From positions 1 through 35,523 of the forward strand of contig JALTGP010000065.1 of the NCBI GenBank assembly GCA_027076905.1: a stretch of 35,523 bases of DNA, read 5' to 3'. The notes beneath the pieces are model-generated. The model was not told the origin of the DNA. It searched no databases and saw nothing but the letters and a program-made list of their open reading frames with translations. Positions 23,088-31,364 of the stretch are shown here, one piece after another; the stretch's first letter is position 1; every line of letters begins with the position of its first letter. Both the position numbers and the translations under genes were made by a program. Source of the stretch: Campylobacteraceae bacterium (GTDB lineage Bacteria; Campylobacterota; Campylobacteria; Campylobacterales; Sulfurovaceae).

Positions 23088-24437
23088 ATGACATTACAAA
23101 AACGTTCCGTTATTCTTAAAGCCTTAGAGGTTGGTTTCTTTTCACTTGCTATTATTGCTATTGGATATTTCTTTGATAAGAAAGACCCTCTACTCATTCA
23201 TTATGAGTTCTCTTTTCTTATTTTGTGGTTGGCAATTATAACACTTTTCTATGGTTTAGCAATGGGACTGGTGATGTGGACCTCATTTGTGGCTGTTTCT
23301 ATTTTTTTATATCTTGATGACCTCATTTTTACCACTGTACTTCTTGAAAACTTAGCCTTTGTGTTTCTTTTTGGACTCTTTTTCTCCAGTTTACACAATC
23401 AGATAGATAAATATGAGATTAAGACAAAATATCTACAACTTCGCCTAAAAGAGTTAACTTCGGCATTTTTTACACTGAAAATTTCACATGATAAACTAGA
23501 ATCCATCTATATTACCCAACCTGCCTCTTTTCGATTTGTTATATATGATATCTTGGAAAGTTGTGAACATAATACACCAGAACTTAGTGCTAAAAACACC
23601 CTAAAGGTACTCAAGAAATTCTTTGGGGTTAACTCAGCAATGATTTATAGGGTCAAAAGAGATAAACTACATATACCTCTCTCCTCTATTGGTAATATTG
23701 ATACCACGGTTAGTAGAGAGGATACCCTTATAGAGGAGAGCCTCTCTAAAAAAAAGGCTATCTATCTAAAGGATTTGGAAGATAAAGAGCAGACCAACTA
23801 TATTTATGCTGTGCCTTTTTTAGATAAGCGTGACGATATAGTGGCAATACTTATCGTTAAAGAGATCCCTTTTCTTTTTTATAATGAGGATACACTTCTT
23901 AAAATCAACGTTGTTTTTAATTATATCTGGACAGAGTATAAAAAAAGAGCCTCTCTTGATGCCATTCGCCTAAAAAATAGCACCACCTTTTCATTGGACA
24001 ACAATAATCATGAACGACAAGATATTGTAGATTTTAAACTCGAAGTAGTACGACTTACTAATATTCTTGATGGATTTGGTATAGAGAGTCGCATCTATGC
24101 CATATCAACACAGAGTGAGCATCTTGACAGAGAAATAAAAGATTTTCTCTATCAAAATGATAGCTTAGATATTTTAGACCAACATGTTGACATCAAGTGT
24201 GGGGATAACTATATACATTTTATTCTTTTTCCATTTCTTTCGATTCCCAATATTCATAAGATAGCCAAAAGATTTAATCACGCGTTAGAGGAGATTGAAG
24301 AAAACTCAAGAGTAACACGATTAGAAGAGGAGATAGAGAAGGAGTTGAGTGCGCTTAACTACCAAAAATTACAAAAAAAGCATATTAGTGTAAAAAATTT
24401 CTCTACACTTTTAGAGGAGTACCACTGTGTTAAATAG
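23088..24437 (+). CDS. pelD: PelD, inner-membrane GAF/degenerate-GGDEF regulator of Pel synthesis
   Basis: A 449-residue inner-membrane protein that in Pseudomonas binds c-di-GMP and activates the PelF/E/G synthase. Four hydrophobic helices occupy about residues 10-100, followed by a coiled-coil linker (about 105-145), a GAF domain (about 150-310) and a degenerate GGDEF domain (about 315-430) in which the catalytic signature is reduced to CGDNY. The RxxD inhibitory-site motif that binds c-di-GMP in the Pseudomonas protein should lie just before it, but the segment 357-366 reads NDSLDILDQH, without arginine. Whether the nucleotide is still bound is therefore open. Overlaps pelE by 11 bases. 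Confidence 0.88.
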   Translation: MTLQKRSVILKALEVGFFSLAIIAIGYFFDKKDPLLIHYEFSFLILWLAIITLFYGLAMGLVMWTSFVAVSIFLYLDDLIFTTVLLENLAFVFLFGLFFSSLHNQIDKYEIKTKYLQLRLKELTSAFFTLKISHDKLESIYITQPASFRFVIYDILESCEHNTPELSAKNTLKVLKKFFGVNSAMIYRVKRDKLHIPLSSIGNIDTTVSREDTLIEESLSKKKAIYLKDLEDKEQTNYIYAVPFLDKRDDIVAILIVKEIPFLFYNEDTLLKINVVFNYIWTEYKKRASLDAIRLKNSTTFSLDNNNHERQDIVDFKLEVVRLTNILDGFGIESRIYAISTQSEHLDREIKDFLYQNDSLDILDQHVDIKCGDNYIHFILFPFLSIPNIHKIAKRFNHALEEIEENSRVTRLEEEIEKELSALNYQKLQKKHISVKNFSTLLEEYHCVK

Positions 24438-25410
24438 TTTTGACATTAATAGTTTTGACATTAATAGTTCTCATCTAATAATGCTCCTCCAAGAGACAAA
24501 CTCATGGGAGAAAATCCTATTGTTTATCTTAGTAGAGAGTCTCTTCTGGATAGTTTTTTCTCTTATTTTAATCCAATTTTTACCAAGAAAATATAAAAAA
24601 TACAAAAAAGAGATTTTTCTATTTTTTGTGGTTATCAATGTGGGATTGATGCTTATTGGGGTACTTCTCACCCTAATCATGATACTCTTTGGACTCTCAT
24701 GGGCAACCCATCGGATTAGTCGCCCTAGCTATGAAACCATCTATTTTGAGGAACAGGCATCTGAGTTTCCCATGGTTTACAGTGAGTTTCACGAGGGTAT
24801 ATTGGTACTAAAAAGTGAGCAACAAGACCATATTACCAGTGATGAAAAGATTAAATCATTAAAAATTCTCTATGATAGCAACGCACAGGGAAATATTGGA
24901 CAAATTCAGCACTTTTTATCTGACAGTTCAGATGAAACCAGACTCTATGCTTTTGCACTTATCTCTACCTTTGAGAAGAGCCTAAACCAACAGATAAAAG
25001 AGCTTCAAGAGAAAATCTCATACGCACACAGTCATAAACTTCAAGAGCGATACCAGTTTGAGTTGGCACAGGTCTATTGGCAGTTTATTTTTCATGGGGT
25101 TGCGAATGAACAGCTAACAGGGTTTTATACACAAAAAATAGAGAACATACTCAATACCATTGAATCCAACAGCTCTGCATTTATACTTTTGGGGAAAATT
25201 AAAATCTTTAACAAAGAGTACAACGAGGCTGAGGGTTATTTTTATAAAGCCATAGCCTTAGGTGTACCCAAAGAGGTTCTTTTCACTTTTTTTGCAGAGA
25301 TTAAATATAATCAAAAAAAATACAATGAGATTGCAGAGTATATTTTGCCTGATGAGTTTAATATTGATTTGAGGCTTAAACCACTAATTAACATATGGAG
25401 GAGTACATGA
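24427..25410 (+). CDS. pelE: PelE, inner-membrane TPR component of the Pel synthase
   Basis: A 327-residue protein, near the length of Pseudomonas PelE. Two membrane helices (about 29-50 and 62-90) are followed by a cytoplasmic helical region with TPR-like pairs, clearest at ILLGKIKIFNKEYNEAEGYF followed by YKAIALG (about 250-280). It is expected to scaffold PelD, PelF and PelG. The start is GTG at 24427, inside the end of pelD, with GAGGAG seven bases upstream; this choice keeps the overlap and gives the right length. The N-terminus contains a tandem in-frame 15-base repeat. Its stop overlaps the preferred pelF start as ATGA. Confidence 0.88.
   Translation: MLNSFDINSFDINSSHLIMLLQETNSWEKILLFILVESLFWIVFSLILIQFLPRKYKKYKKEIFLFFVVINVGLMLIGVLLTLIMILFGLSWATHRISRPSYETIYFEEQASEFPMVYSEFHEGILVLKSEQQDHITSDEKIKSLKILYDSNAQGNIGQIQHFLSDSSDETRLYAFALISTFEKSLNQQIKELQEKISYAHSHKLQERYQFELAQVYWQFIFHGVANEQLTGFYTQKIENILNTIESNSSAFILLGKIKIFNKEYNEAEGYFYKAIALGVPKEVLFTFFAEIKYNQKKYNEIAEYILPDEFNIDLRLKPLINIWRST
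24436..24465 (+). repeat. 15-bp tandem repeat (two units) at the 5' end of pelE
   Basis: AGTTTTGACATTAAT occurs twice without a gap and a partial third unit (AGTT) follows. It encodes SFDIN SFDIN at the extreme N-terminus of PelE, ahead of the first membrane helix, and overlaps the last two bases of pelD. Unit length is a multiple of three, so copy-number change would keep the frame. Confidence 0.85.
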
Positions 25411-26972
25411 GAGTTGTAATAGATAAGGATGACGTTGATATTCTTATCCCGTGTGAGGGAACCTATCCCTATGTCAGAGGTGGGGTCTCTTCATGGATAG
25501 CACAGCTGATCACAGGAATGCCCCAATACCGTTTTGGCATCGTTTTTATTGGAAGCATTCAAGCCGATTATTCCCCAAAGCCTCTATTTGAATTTCCCGA
25601 CAACTTAGTCTTTATGGTAGAGCTTTTTATGTTTGAAGAGGAGGAAAAACCTCGTATCAAAGCCAAAAATGGAGAGGTTCAAGATTTTAAAACCTTGGAG
25701 AAACTTCACGATTGGTTCAAGAGTAGCGATAAAACTTTTGAGTTTCCCAAAGAGGTTCAAAAATTAGATTTTTATCTCAATAAAGCAGATGAAACTACCT
25801 TTTTATACAGCCGAGAGGCATGGTACTATATTAATAATAAAAATGAGGAGAACTGTTCTGAAATCTCTTTTTTAGACTATTTTTGGTCAGTAAGAAGTAT
25901 CCATATTCCTATCTGGAAGATGGCAAAACTTGCAAAGTTCTTAAAAGATAAAGGACGAATTATTCACTCTCCCTCTACAGGATATTCAGGGTTTCTATCT
26001 ACACTTATCTCTTATGATACAGGTAAACCTTTTATTTTAACCGAACATGGTATCTATACAAAAGAGCGTAAAATTGACCTTATTTCAAGCTCCTTTAATC
26101 TATACAAAAAACTAGATTTATTTCGAGAATCTGCCGAGGACAATTACATTCAAAGTATGTGGGTAAAGTTTTTTGAGGGAATTGGAAAAATGGCCTATAA
26201 TCGTGCCAATCCTATTTTGTCTCTTTTTTCGGTGGCAAAAGAGACACAAATAGTGTATGGGGCAGAGCGTGAACTCTGTACAGTTATTCCAAATGGTGTT
26301 GATATTAAACGACTTGGAGCAACCTTGCAACATCGTCCTAAAGATATCCCAAAGGTTATTACCCTTATTGGACGGGTGGTTTCCATTAAAGACATTAAAA
26401 CCTTTATTAGAGCCATTAGGGTCACTGCCAACGTGATACCTGAAGTGGAAGCATGGATAGTCGGTCCCGATGATGAGGAGTTGGAGTATGCTGAAGAGTG
26501 TCGAGACCTCATCGAGATACTTGAAGTTAAAGAGAATATTAAATTTTTAGGATTTCAAGATATTAGTAAAATTTTACCTCAAAGTGGACTTCAGACACTG
26601 ACCTCCATTAGTGAGGGGATGCCATTGGTAATTTTAGAAGGATTTGCAGCAGGTGTGCCGTGTGTGAGTACCGATGTGGGGTCATGTAAAGAGCTTATCT
26701 ATGGAGGAGAACAAAAAGGAGACAAAGAGCTGGGAAAAGCAGGGGTTATCTGTCAAATTGCCAATGTCAAACAGCTCTCGGATGCTTATATTGCACTTTT
26801 TAGTGATGAAGATAGATGGTATGAAGCACAAAGGATTGCCCTAGAGAGGGTCAATAGATTTTATACCCAAGAGATATTTTTGGACAACTATAAAAAGGTC
26901 TATGAGGAGACTTTTGAAGCATTAGAAAATAAATTAGAAAGTCAATTCAAAAAGCAAGAGGAAAATAGTTAA
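25407..26972 (+). CDS. pelF: PelF, Pel polymerising glycosyltransferase (GT4)
   Basis: Cytosolic GT4 enzyme that polymerises the Pel backbone from a UDP-sugar, in Pseudomonas UDP-GalNAc. 521 residues from the ATG at 25407. Motifs: PCEGTYPYVRGGVSSWIAQL at the N-terminus, diagnostic for PelF; LTEHGIYTKERKID; IPNGVDI; LIGRVVSIKDIKTFIRA; and the E-x7-E motif SEGMPLVILEG with Glu403 and Glu411, followed by AAGVPCVSTDVGSCKELI. I chose 25407 because it makes an ATGA overlap with pelE and GGAGGAG lies directly before it; the ATG at 25395 is an alternative that adds four residues. Overlaps pelG by one base. Confidence 0.95.
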   Translation: MRVVIDKDDVDILIPCEGTYPYVRGGVSSWIAQLITGMPQYRFGIVFIGSIQADYSPKPLFEFPDNLVFMVELFMFEEEEKPRIKAKNGEVQDFKTLEKLHDWFKSSDKTFEFPKEVQKLDFYLNKADETTFLYSREAWYYINNKNEENCSEISFLDYFWSVRSIHIPIWKMAKLAKFLKDKGRIIHSPSTGYSGFLSTLISYDTGKPFILTEHGIYTKERKIDLISSSFNLYKKLDLFRESAEDNYIQSMWVKFFEGIGKMAYNRANPILSLFSVAKETQIVYGAERELCTVIPNGVDIKRLGATLQHRPKDIPKVITLIGRVVSIKDIKTFIRAIRVTANVIPEVEAWIVGPDDEELEYAEECRDLIEILEVKENIKFLGFQDISKILPQSGLQTLTSISEGMPLVILEGFAAGVPCVSTDVGSCKELIYGGEQKGDKELGKAGVICQIANVKQLSDAYIALFSDEDRWYEAQRIALERVNRFYTQEIFLDNYKKVYEETFEALENKLESQFKKQEENS

Positions 26973-28372
26973 TGGCAGGAATAGGATTTGAACTTAATAA
27001 GATTCTCAAAGAAAGGTCTATCTCAGCTGTTATAAAAACATTTGGATATTCAGCTATTTTAAGTTCGGGTCCATGGGTTATCTCCATGATTATCATCTTG
27101 GCAATTGGACTTAGTAATGTTTACTTTTTTCAGGATGGAACTCCCAAAGAGACCATGCTACAAGCCTCGGTAACCTATGTCTCTGCATTGGCATTAAGCT
27201 CTGTCTTTACAGGGTTTTTTCAACTTCCCTTTACGCGATTTATTGCGGATAGAATCTACGAGGGTCGTTTTTATCTGGTCTTGCCCAATTTCTTAGGGAT
27301 GCTTCTTGTCACTATTGGTACAGGTTTTTTTATAGCTCTTGTTTTGGCAATGTTTCTCTTTGAGACACAAAGTAACCTCTTTATTCTACTCTACACAGCA
27401 CTTTTCGTAGTACTCTCCTGTGTCTGGATGGCAAATATTTTAGCAGCGAGTTTAAAACTCTACAAGCACGTCATTATCTTCTATCTCTTAGGATATATCA
27501 CAATTTATATCTCCTCAATGTTTTTAAAAGAGCAGGAGCTTATTGGATTGCTTATCTCCTTTATTATTGGGAACAGTATCCTTTTTATTTTATTATTTTT
27601 GGGGATTATCTACTACTACCCATCTTTTAATAAAAATAATAAAAAATTTATTCGTTTTGATATGTTCAAGCAGAACTATGGAAAGTTTTACTGGAAACTG
27701 GCATGGTCGGGAATGCTATATAATATCGCCATTTGGATAGATAAAGTCATCTTTTGGTTCTCTCCACTTGTTGGATACATGGTCATTGACAAGCTTCATG
27801 CCTCTATGGTGTATGATTTTCCTATCTTTTTAGCCTACCTCTCGATTATCCCTGGTATGGCTATCTTCTTCTTTCGACTGGAGGTTGATTTTGCAAAATC
27901 CTATGAATACTTCTACCGTGCCATTAACAAGCACGGCACACTCCGACAGATAAAACGTCACAAACAGGGCATGATAGATGCGGTAAAGAGAAGTATTCAT
28001 GAGGTACTCTTTGTCCAAGGTATTTTTAATATATTTCTCTTTTTGGGGGCAGAGCAACTCTTTGAGTTACTGCTTTTACCCAAACTATATCTGCCTCTTT
28101 TTTATGTTGACGTTATAGGGGTACAATTACAGTTAGGATTCATGTCTATTTTGGCATTTTTATACTACCTTGACCGACAAAAAGAGGCACTCTACTATAC
28201 CCTCTTTTTTGTCTTAATCAACGCTGTTTTAACATGGATTAGTATTCAACTCGGTCCTTATTTTTATGGGTATGGCTACAGCATTACCCTACTTATTTTA
28301 TTTGTTTCTAGTATATTAACACTCAATAGAATTTTACAGGAGTTGGATTATGAGACCTTTATGTTGCAGTAA
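26972..28372 (+). CDS. pelG: PelG, inner-membrane Pel transporter (MOP superfamily)
   Basis: A 466-residue polytopic protein with about 12 hydrophobic helices that, with PelD and PelE, moves the nascent Pel chain across the inner membrane. The N-terminus MAGIGFELNKILKERSISAV is the family signature; further motifs are SSGPWVISM, LPFTRFIADRIYE, the central KLAWSGMLYNIAIWIDKVIF and SIIPGMAIFFFRLEVDFA. Pseudomonas PelG is of similar size. The start codon overlaps the pelF stop (TAATG). Near its 3' end an AGGAG followed by ATG at 28350 opens the next frame, so pelA translation could be coupled to it. Its last residues are regular; the palindromic repeats begin 15 bases after its stop. Confidence 0.95.
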   Translation: MAGIGFELNKILKERSISAVIKTFGYSAILSSGPWVISMIIILAIGLSNVYFFQDGTPKETMLQASVTYVSALALSSVFTGFFQLPFTRFIADRIYEGRFYLVLPNFLGMLLVTIGTGFFIALVLAMFLFETQSNLFILLYTALFVVLSCVWMANILAASLKLYKHVIIFYLLGYITIYISSMFLKEQELIGLLISFIIGNSILFILLFLGIIYYYPSFNKNNKKFIRFDMFKQNYGKFYWKLAWSGMLYNIAIWIDKVIFWFSPLVGYMVIDKLHASMVYDFPIFLAYLSIIPGMAIFFFRLEVDFAKSYEYFYRAINKHGTLRQIKRHKQGMIDAVKRSIHEVLFVQGIFNIFLFLGAEQLFELLLLPKLYLPLFYVDVIGVQLQLGFMSILAFLYYLDRQKEALYYTLFFVLINAVLTWISIQLGPYFYGYGYSITLLILFVSSILTLNRILQELDYETFMLQ

Positions 28373-31364
28373 AATAACAGAGCTATTTGGAAACGGAGGC
28401 TTTCGCCCCGAACAATGGAGTCAAAGCCATCCTATTCTAAATCTTTTAAGATATCTATTAGACTTCTTGCAAAACTCTTTGGAATCGGAGACTTTAGTCC
28501 CGAACAAAATGAGGCTAAAGCCATCGGTTCCTAGTTTTGCAAGATATTTATTGATAACCGTGCTATTTCTAGCAACAACGTTAATGGCTAATGAACGTTA
28601 CGCGTTTATTTATAGCAAAAATATAGATGATACCTTTATAAATTTCTATGACAAAGTTATTGTCGAAGCGGACGCGATTGATAATATCTATGCCATTCGT
28701 CACCCTAAAAAGATGGTTGCCTATGTGAGTGTGGGTGAGATAGAGCCGTGGAGAAAAACCAAAACTAAATATAAGAAATCATGGGTTATCTCAAAAAACA
28801 AAACATGGAACTCGTTGGTTGCTGATTTAGAAAAAAAGGCGTATCAGGAGTTTATCTTTGAACGTCTGGAGTCACTTTATAAAAAAGGGTATAGAAACTT
28901 TTTTTTAGATACTATGGATGCGTATCATGTGACAGCAAAAGAGAAAAAACTTTTTAAGAGACAACAAAAAGCACTTATCTCCTTTATCCATAAACTACAT
29001 CAAAAATATCCTGATGCAAAAATTATTATGAACCGTGGATTTGAGCTTTTAAAAGAGGTTCATAATGAGATAGATGCCGTGGTGGCAGAGAGTCTGCTTA
29101 GTCGTTATGACCATGCAAAAAAAGAGTATCTTGAAGTTCCAAAATCCGATAGGGAGTGGCTTCTTGATAGATTTGAAGAGGCAAAGAGGTATGGACTAGA
29201 GGTTATCTCTATTGATTATACGAATAAGAGTACAAAAGAGAGACGTGAAATTGCCAAAAAGATAAAAAAACTAGGAGTTATTCCTTATGTAACCGATGGA
29301 CTTTTACAAGAACAAGGAGAGTGTGAAATAGAGAGGGTAAGAAGAGATGTTTTAATCTTATTTAACTCTTCAATGTTCAAAGATAACAATGCTGTCTATT
29401 CAGATGTACATCTTTTAGCCTCTATGCCATTAGAGTATTGGGGATATATACCTATATTATATGATATCTCTACCAAAGAGCTACCCAAGCGTGTAGAGGA
29501 TAGATATCACTCTGTTATTGTTTGGAGTGAGGGGGCAACAAAAAACAATGAAAAACTATACACTTGGGCAAAATCTCTAAAAGAGAAACAGATTAAAATA
29601 CTATTTTTAAATAGTTTTGTATTTAAGCCAACCCCTACAAGACTCAAAACATTTGGACTTAGTACAAAGGAGAACAGTAATGGTTTTATAGATAAAGTAG
29701 CCATAGAGTACAGACCACCCTATAAAGCATATGAGGTGTCTGCTTCTATTGAGTATGAGGATGAGTTGATTTTGGCAAAGGGTGCTAAAGAGGTGATAAC
29801 AACACACTATAAAGATGGTCAAAAGAGTATGCCCATTGCCATTACTCCTTGGGGGGGATATGCACTCAATGGTGCTTTTTTAGAGAGTATCGTACATGAA
29901 AACTTTTGGACAATCAACCCTTTTATTTTTTTTAAAGATGCACTAAGACTCGATAGCATTCCTGTACCTGACCCCACCACAGAAGCGGGTAGACGAATCC
30001 TATTTATACATATTGATGGTGATGGTTTTATGGAGATAGTGCGTACCGCACCCAAACAGTTGGCATCTGAATTTCTACTAGAACATATCTATAAAAAATA
30101 TCAAGTTCCTCAAACCATCTCATTGGTACAAGGAGAGGTAGATAGCATTGGACTATATCCCAAACTTAGTCCACGTATGAAAAAAATTGCCAGAGAGATT
30201 TATAAAGTCCCTTGGATAGAACCTGCTAGTCACACCCTCTCTCACCCATTTTTTTGGGGTCAAGCTGATAAAAATTTAGAGAAAAAGAAAAATACTTTGG
30301 AATCTGAGACTTTAATCCCAAATAAAGCAAGTCTAAAGCCATCGGTTCCGAAAGATAAAAATATAAGTAAACAATCAGAGGGACACTACCACCTGCCAAT
30401 TCCAAACTATGAGTTTGACCTAAAAAGTGAAACCAAAGATAGTGTTGATTTTGTACTCGGGTTAGCACCTGCATCAAAACAGAAAGAGAGAGTTATTTTT
30501 TGGAGTGGTGATTGTCTGCCAACACGTGTAGTATTGGCATATTGTGAAAGAGATGGTATTTTGGGAATGAACGGGGGAGATACCACCATTAAAAAGAGTG
30601 ACCCATGGCTTAGTCATCTTGCACCTTTTGGGGTACAAAGAGAGGAGTATTGGCAAATCTATACAGGTCAACAGAATGAAAATGTCTATACCAATGATTG
30701 GCTAGGCCCATTTTGGGGATATCGTGATGCCATTGAGACCTTTAAAATAACAGAAGAGCCATACCGAATAAAACCCATTAATATCTATTATCACTTCTAT
30801 TCAGGATCTAAACTCGCCTCCTTTAAAGCCCTAGATGAGGTCTACTCATGGGCAATAGCACAAAAAACCTCAAAACTCTACGCCTCCCAATATATCAAAA
30901 AAGGACGGGGTTTTTATCAAACCTCTATTGCCAAAACCAAAGGTGGTTTTGAAATTAGAAACGCTGGATTTTTACGCACGGTTCGTTTTGATAAGAAGAT
31001 TTATGTTGATATGAAAAAAAGTATTGGCGTGGCAGGATACAACCATCATAAAAACCAAAAGAATAGATACACTACCTATGTAACGTTAGATAGCCGTAAA
31101 AACCATTTTGTTCTCTTAAGTGAGTATCCACAAAATAGCCCCCACCTTATAGATTCTAACGGGTGGGTAGTCACTGCCGAGCAAGAGCAGAATATCTATA
31201 AGTTTGTATTAAAATCCAACATACCCCTAGAGGCAAATTTTTTTATGCCAACAATGTGTAGACTGTTACCTATAGAGGGGTTTAAGATAGACATTTTAGA
31301 TAAAAAAGTATCTATTTTTACAGATAATAAAAATGGAGTATCCCTTGTATTTGAGTGTCAATAA
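28350..31364 (+). CDS. pelA: PelA, periplasmic Pel hydrolase/deacetylase with in-frame palindromic-element peptides
   Basis: Bifunctional periplasmic enzyme: glycoside hydrolase and N-deacetylase of Pel. In this numbering a signal peptide lies at about 62-80 (RYLLITVLFLATTLMA-NE), the hydrolase domain at about 82-320 (YVSVGEIEPWR, FFLDTMDAY, VVAESLL with Glu247 as probable catalytic acid), a Rossmann-like middle, then the deacetylase with Asp556/Asp558 in HIDGDGF, His628/His632 in SHTLSHPF, and WSGDCLP and GMNGGDT. Start is ambiguous. ATG 28350 has AGGAG seven bases upstream and overlaps pelG, but puts 60 residues before the signal peptide. ATG 28509 gives 951 residues, close to Pseudomonas PelA, but lacks a ribosome site and lies within a palindromic repeat. 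Residues 650-667 are encoded by another repeat copy. Confidence 0.92.
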   Translation: MRPLCCSKITELFGNGGFRPEQWSQSHPILNLLRYLLDFLQNSLESETLVPNKMRLKPSVPSFARYLLITVLFLATTLMANERYAFIYSKNIDDTFINFYDKVIVEADAIDNIYAIRHPKKMVAYVSVGEIEPWRKTKTKYKKSWVISKNKTWNSLVADLEKKAYQEFIFERLESLYKKGYRNFFLDTMDAYHVTAKEKKLFKRQQKALISFIHKLHQKYPDAKIIMNRGFELLKEVHNEIDAVVAESLLSRYDHAKKEYLEVPKSDREWLLDRFEEAKRYGLEVISIDYTNKSTKERREIAKKIKKLGVIPYVTDGLLQEQGECEIERVRRDVLILFNSSMFKDNNAVYSDVHLLASMPLEYWGYIPILYDISTKELPKRVEDRYHSVIVWSEGATKNNEKLYTWAKSLKEKQIKILFLNSFVFKPTPTRLKTFGLSTKENSNGFIDKVAIEYRPPYKAYEVSASIEYEDELILAKGAKEVITTHYKDGQKSMPIAITPWGGYALNGAFLESIVHENFWTINPFIFFKDALRLDSIPVPDPTTEAGRRILFIHIDGDGFMEIVRTAPKQLASEFLLEHIYKKYQVPQTISLVQGEVDSIGLYPKLSPRMKKIAREIYKVPWIEPASHTLSHPFFWGQADKNLEKKKNTLESETLIPNKASLKPSVPKDKNISKQSEGHYHLPIPNYEFDLKSETKDSVDFVLGLAPASKQKERVIFWSGDCLPTRVVLAYCERDGILGMNGGDTTIKKSDPWLSHLAPFGVQREEYWQIYTGQQNENVYTNDWLGPFWGYRDAIETFKITEEPYRIKPINIYYHFYSGSKLASFKALDEVYSWAIAQKTSKLYASQYIKKGRGFYQTSIAKTKGGFEIRNAGFLRTVRFDKKIYVDMKKSIGVAGYNHHKNQKNRYTTYVTLDSRKNHFVLLSEYPQNSPHLIDSNGWVVTAEQEQNIYKFVLKSNIPLEANFFMPTMCRLLPIEGFKIDILDKKVSIFTDNKNGVSLVFECQ
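28387..28432 (+). repeat. Palindromic REP-like element, copy 1 (pelG-pelA junction)
   Basis: Begins TTGGAAACGGAGGCTTTCGC, then CCCGAAC as loop, and a right arm AGTCAAAGCCATCC. It aligns with copies 2 and 3 over both arms, with a slightly shorter loop and right end. It lies 15 bases after the pelG stop. In the long pelA frame it is read in a different register from copies 2 and 3, which suggests it is not under selection as peptide. Confidence 0.75.
28466..28543 (+). repeat. Palindromic REP-like element, copy 2, with extended hairpin and internal ATG
   Basis: The 51-base core (28481-28531) has arms GGAATCGGAGACTTTAGTCC and GGCTAAAGCCATCGGTTCC that pair at 17 of 19 positions counting three G-U pairs. 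Directly outside are perfect 11-base inverted flanks, CTTGCAAAACT (28466-28476) and AGTTTTGCAAG (28533-28543), so the whole unit can form a hairpin of nearly 30 pairs. The loop contains the ATG at 28509, in frame with pelA. The core is read in the pelA frame as LESETLVPNKMRLKPSVP. Confidence 0.85.
30299..30349 (+). repeat. Palindromic REP-like element, copy 3, in frame inside pelA
   Basis: Same length as the core of copy 2 and identical at 45 of 53 positions, counting the preceding TT of TTGG. It keeps the GGAATC...ATCGGTTCC ends and the CTTTA/CTAAAGCC arms, with more mismatches near the loop. It encodes LESETLIPNKASLKPSVP (PelA 650-667) in the same reading frame as copy 2, in a linker between the SHTLSHPFFW catalytic segment and the conserved-looking YHLPIPNYEFDL segment of the deacetylase domain. 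Confidence 0.9.

Noticed and set aside
28350-28508. Separate small gene upstream of pelA made of the repeat doublet
   Set aside because: The frame is continuous with pelA and has no independent stop; it is treated as an alternative pelA N-terminus instead.
28387-28543. CRISPR array or intrinsic terminator at the pelG-pelA junction
   Set aside because: Only two diverged units with unequal spacing, and no T run behind the hairpins; the third unit is inside a gene. A dispersed palindromic element explains them better.
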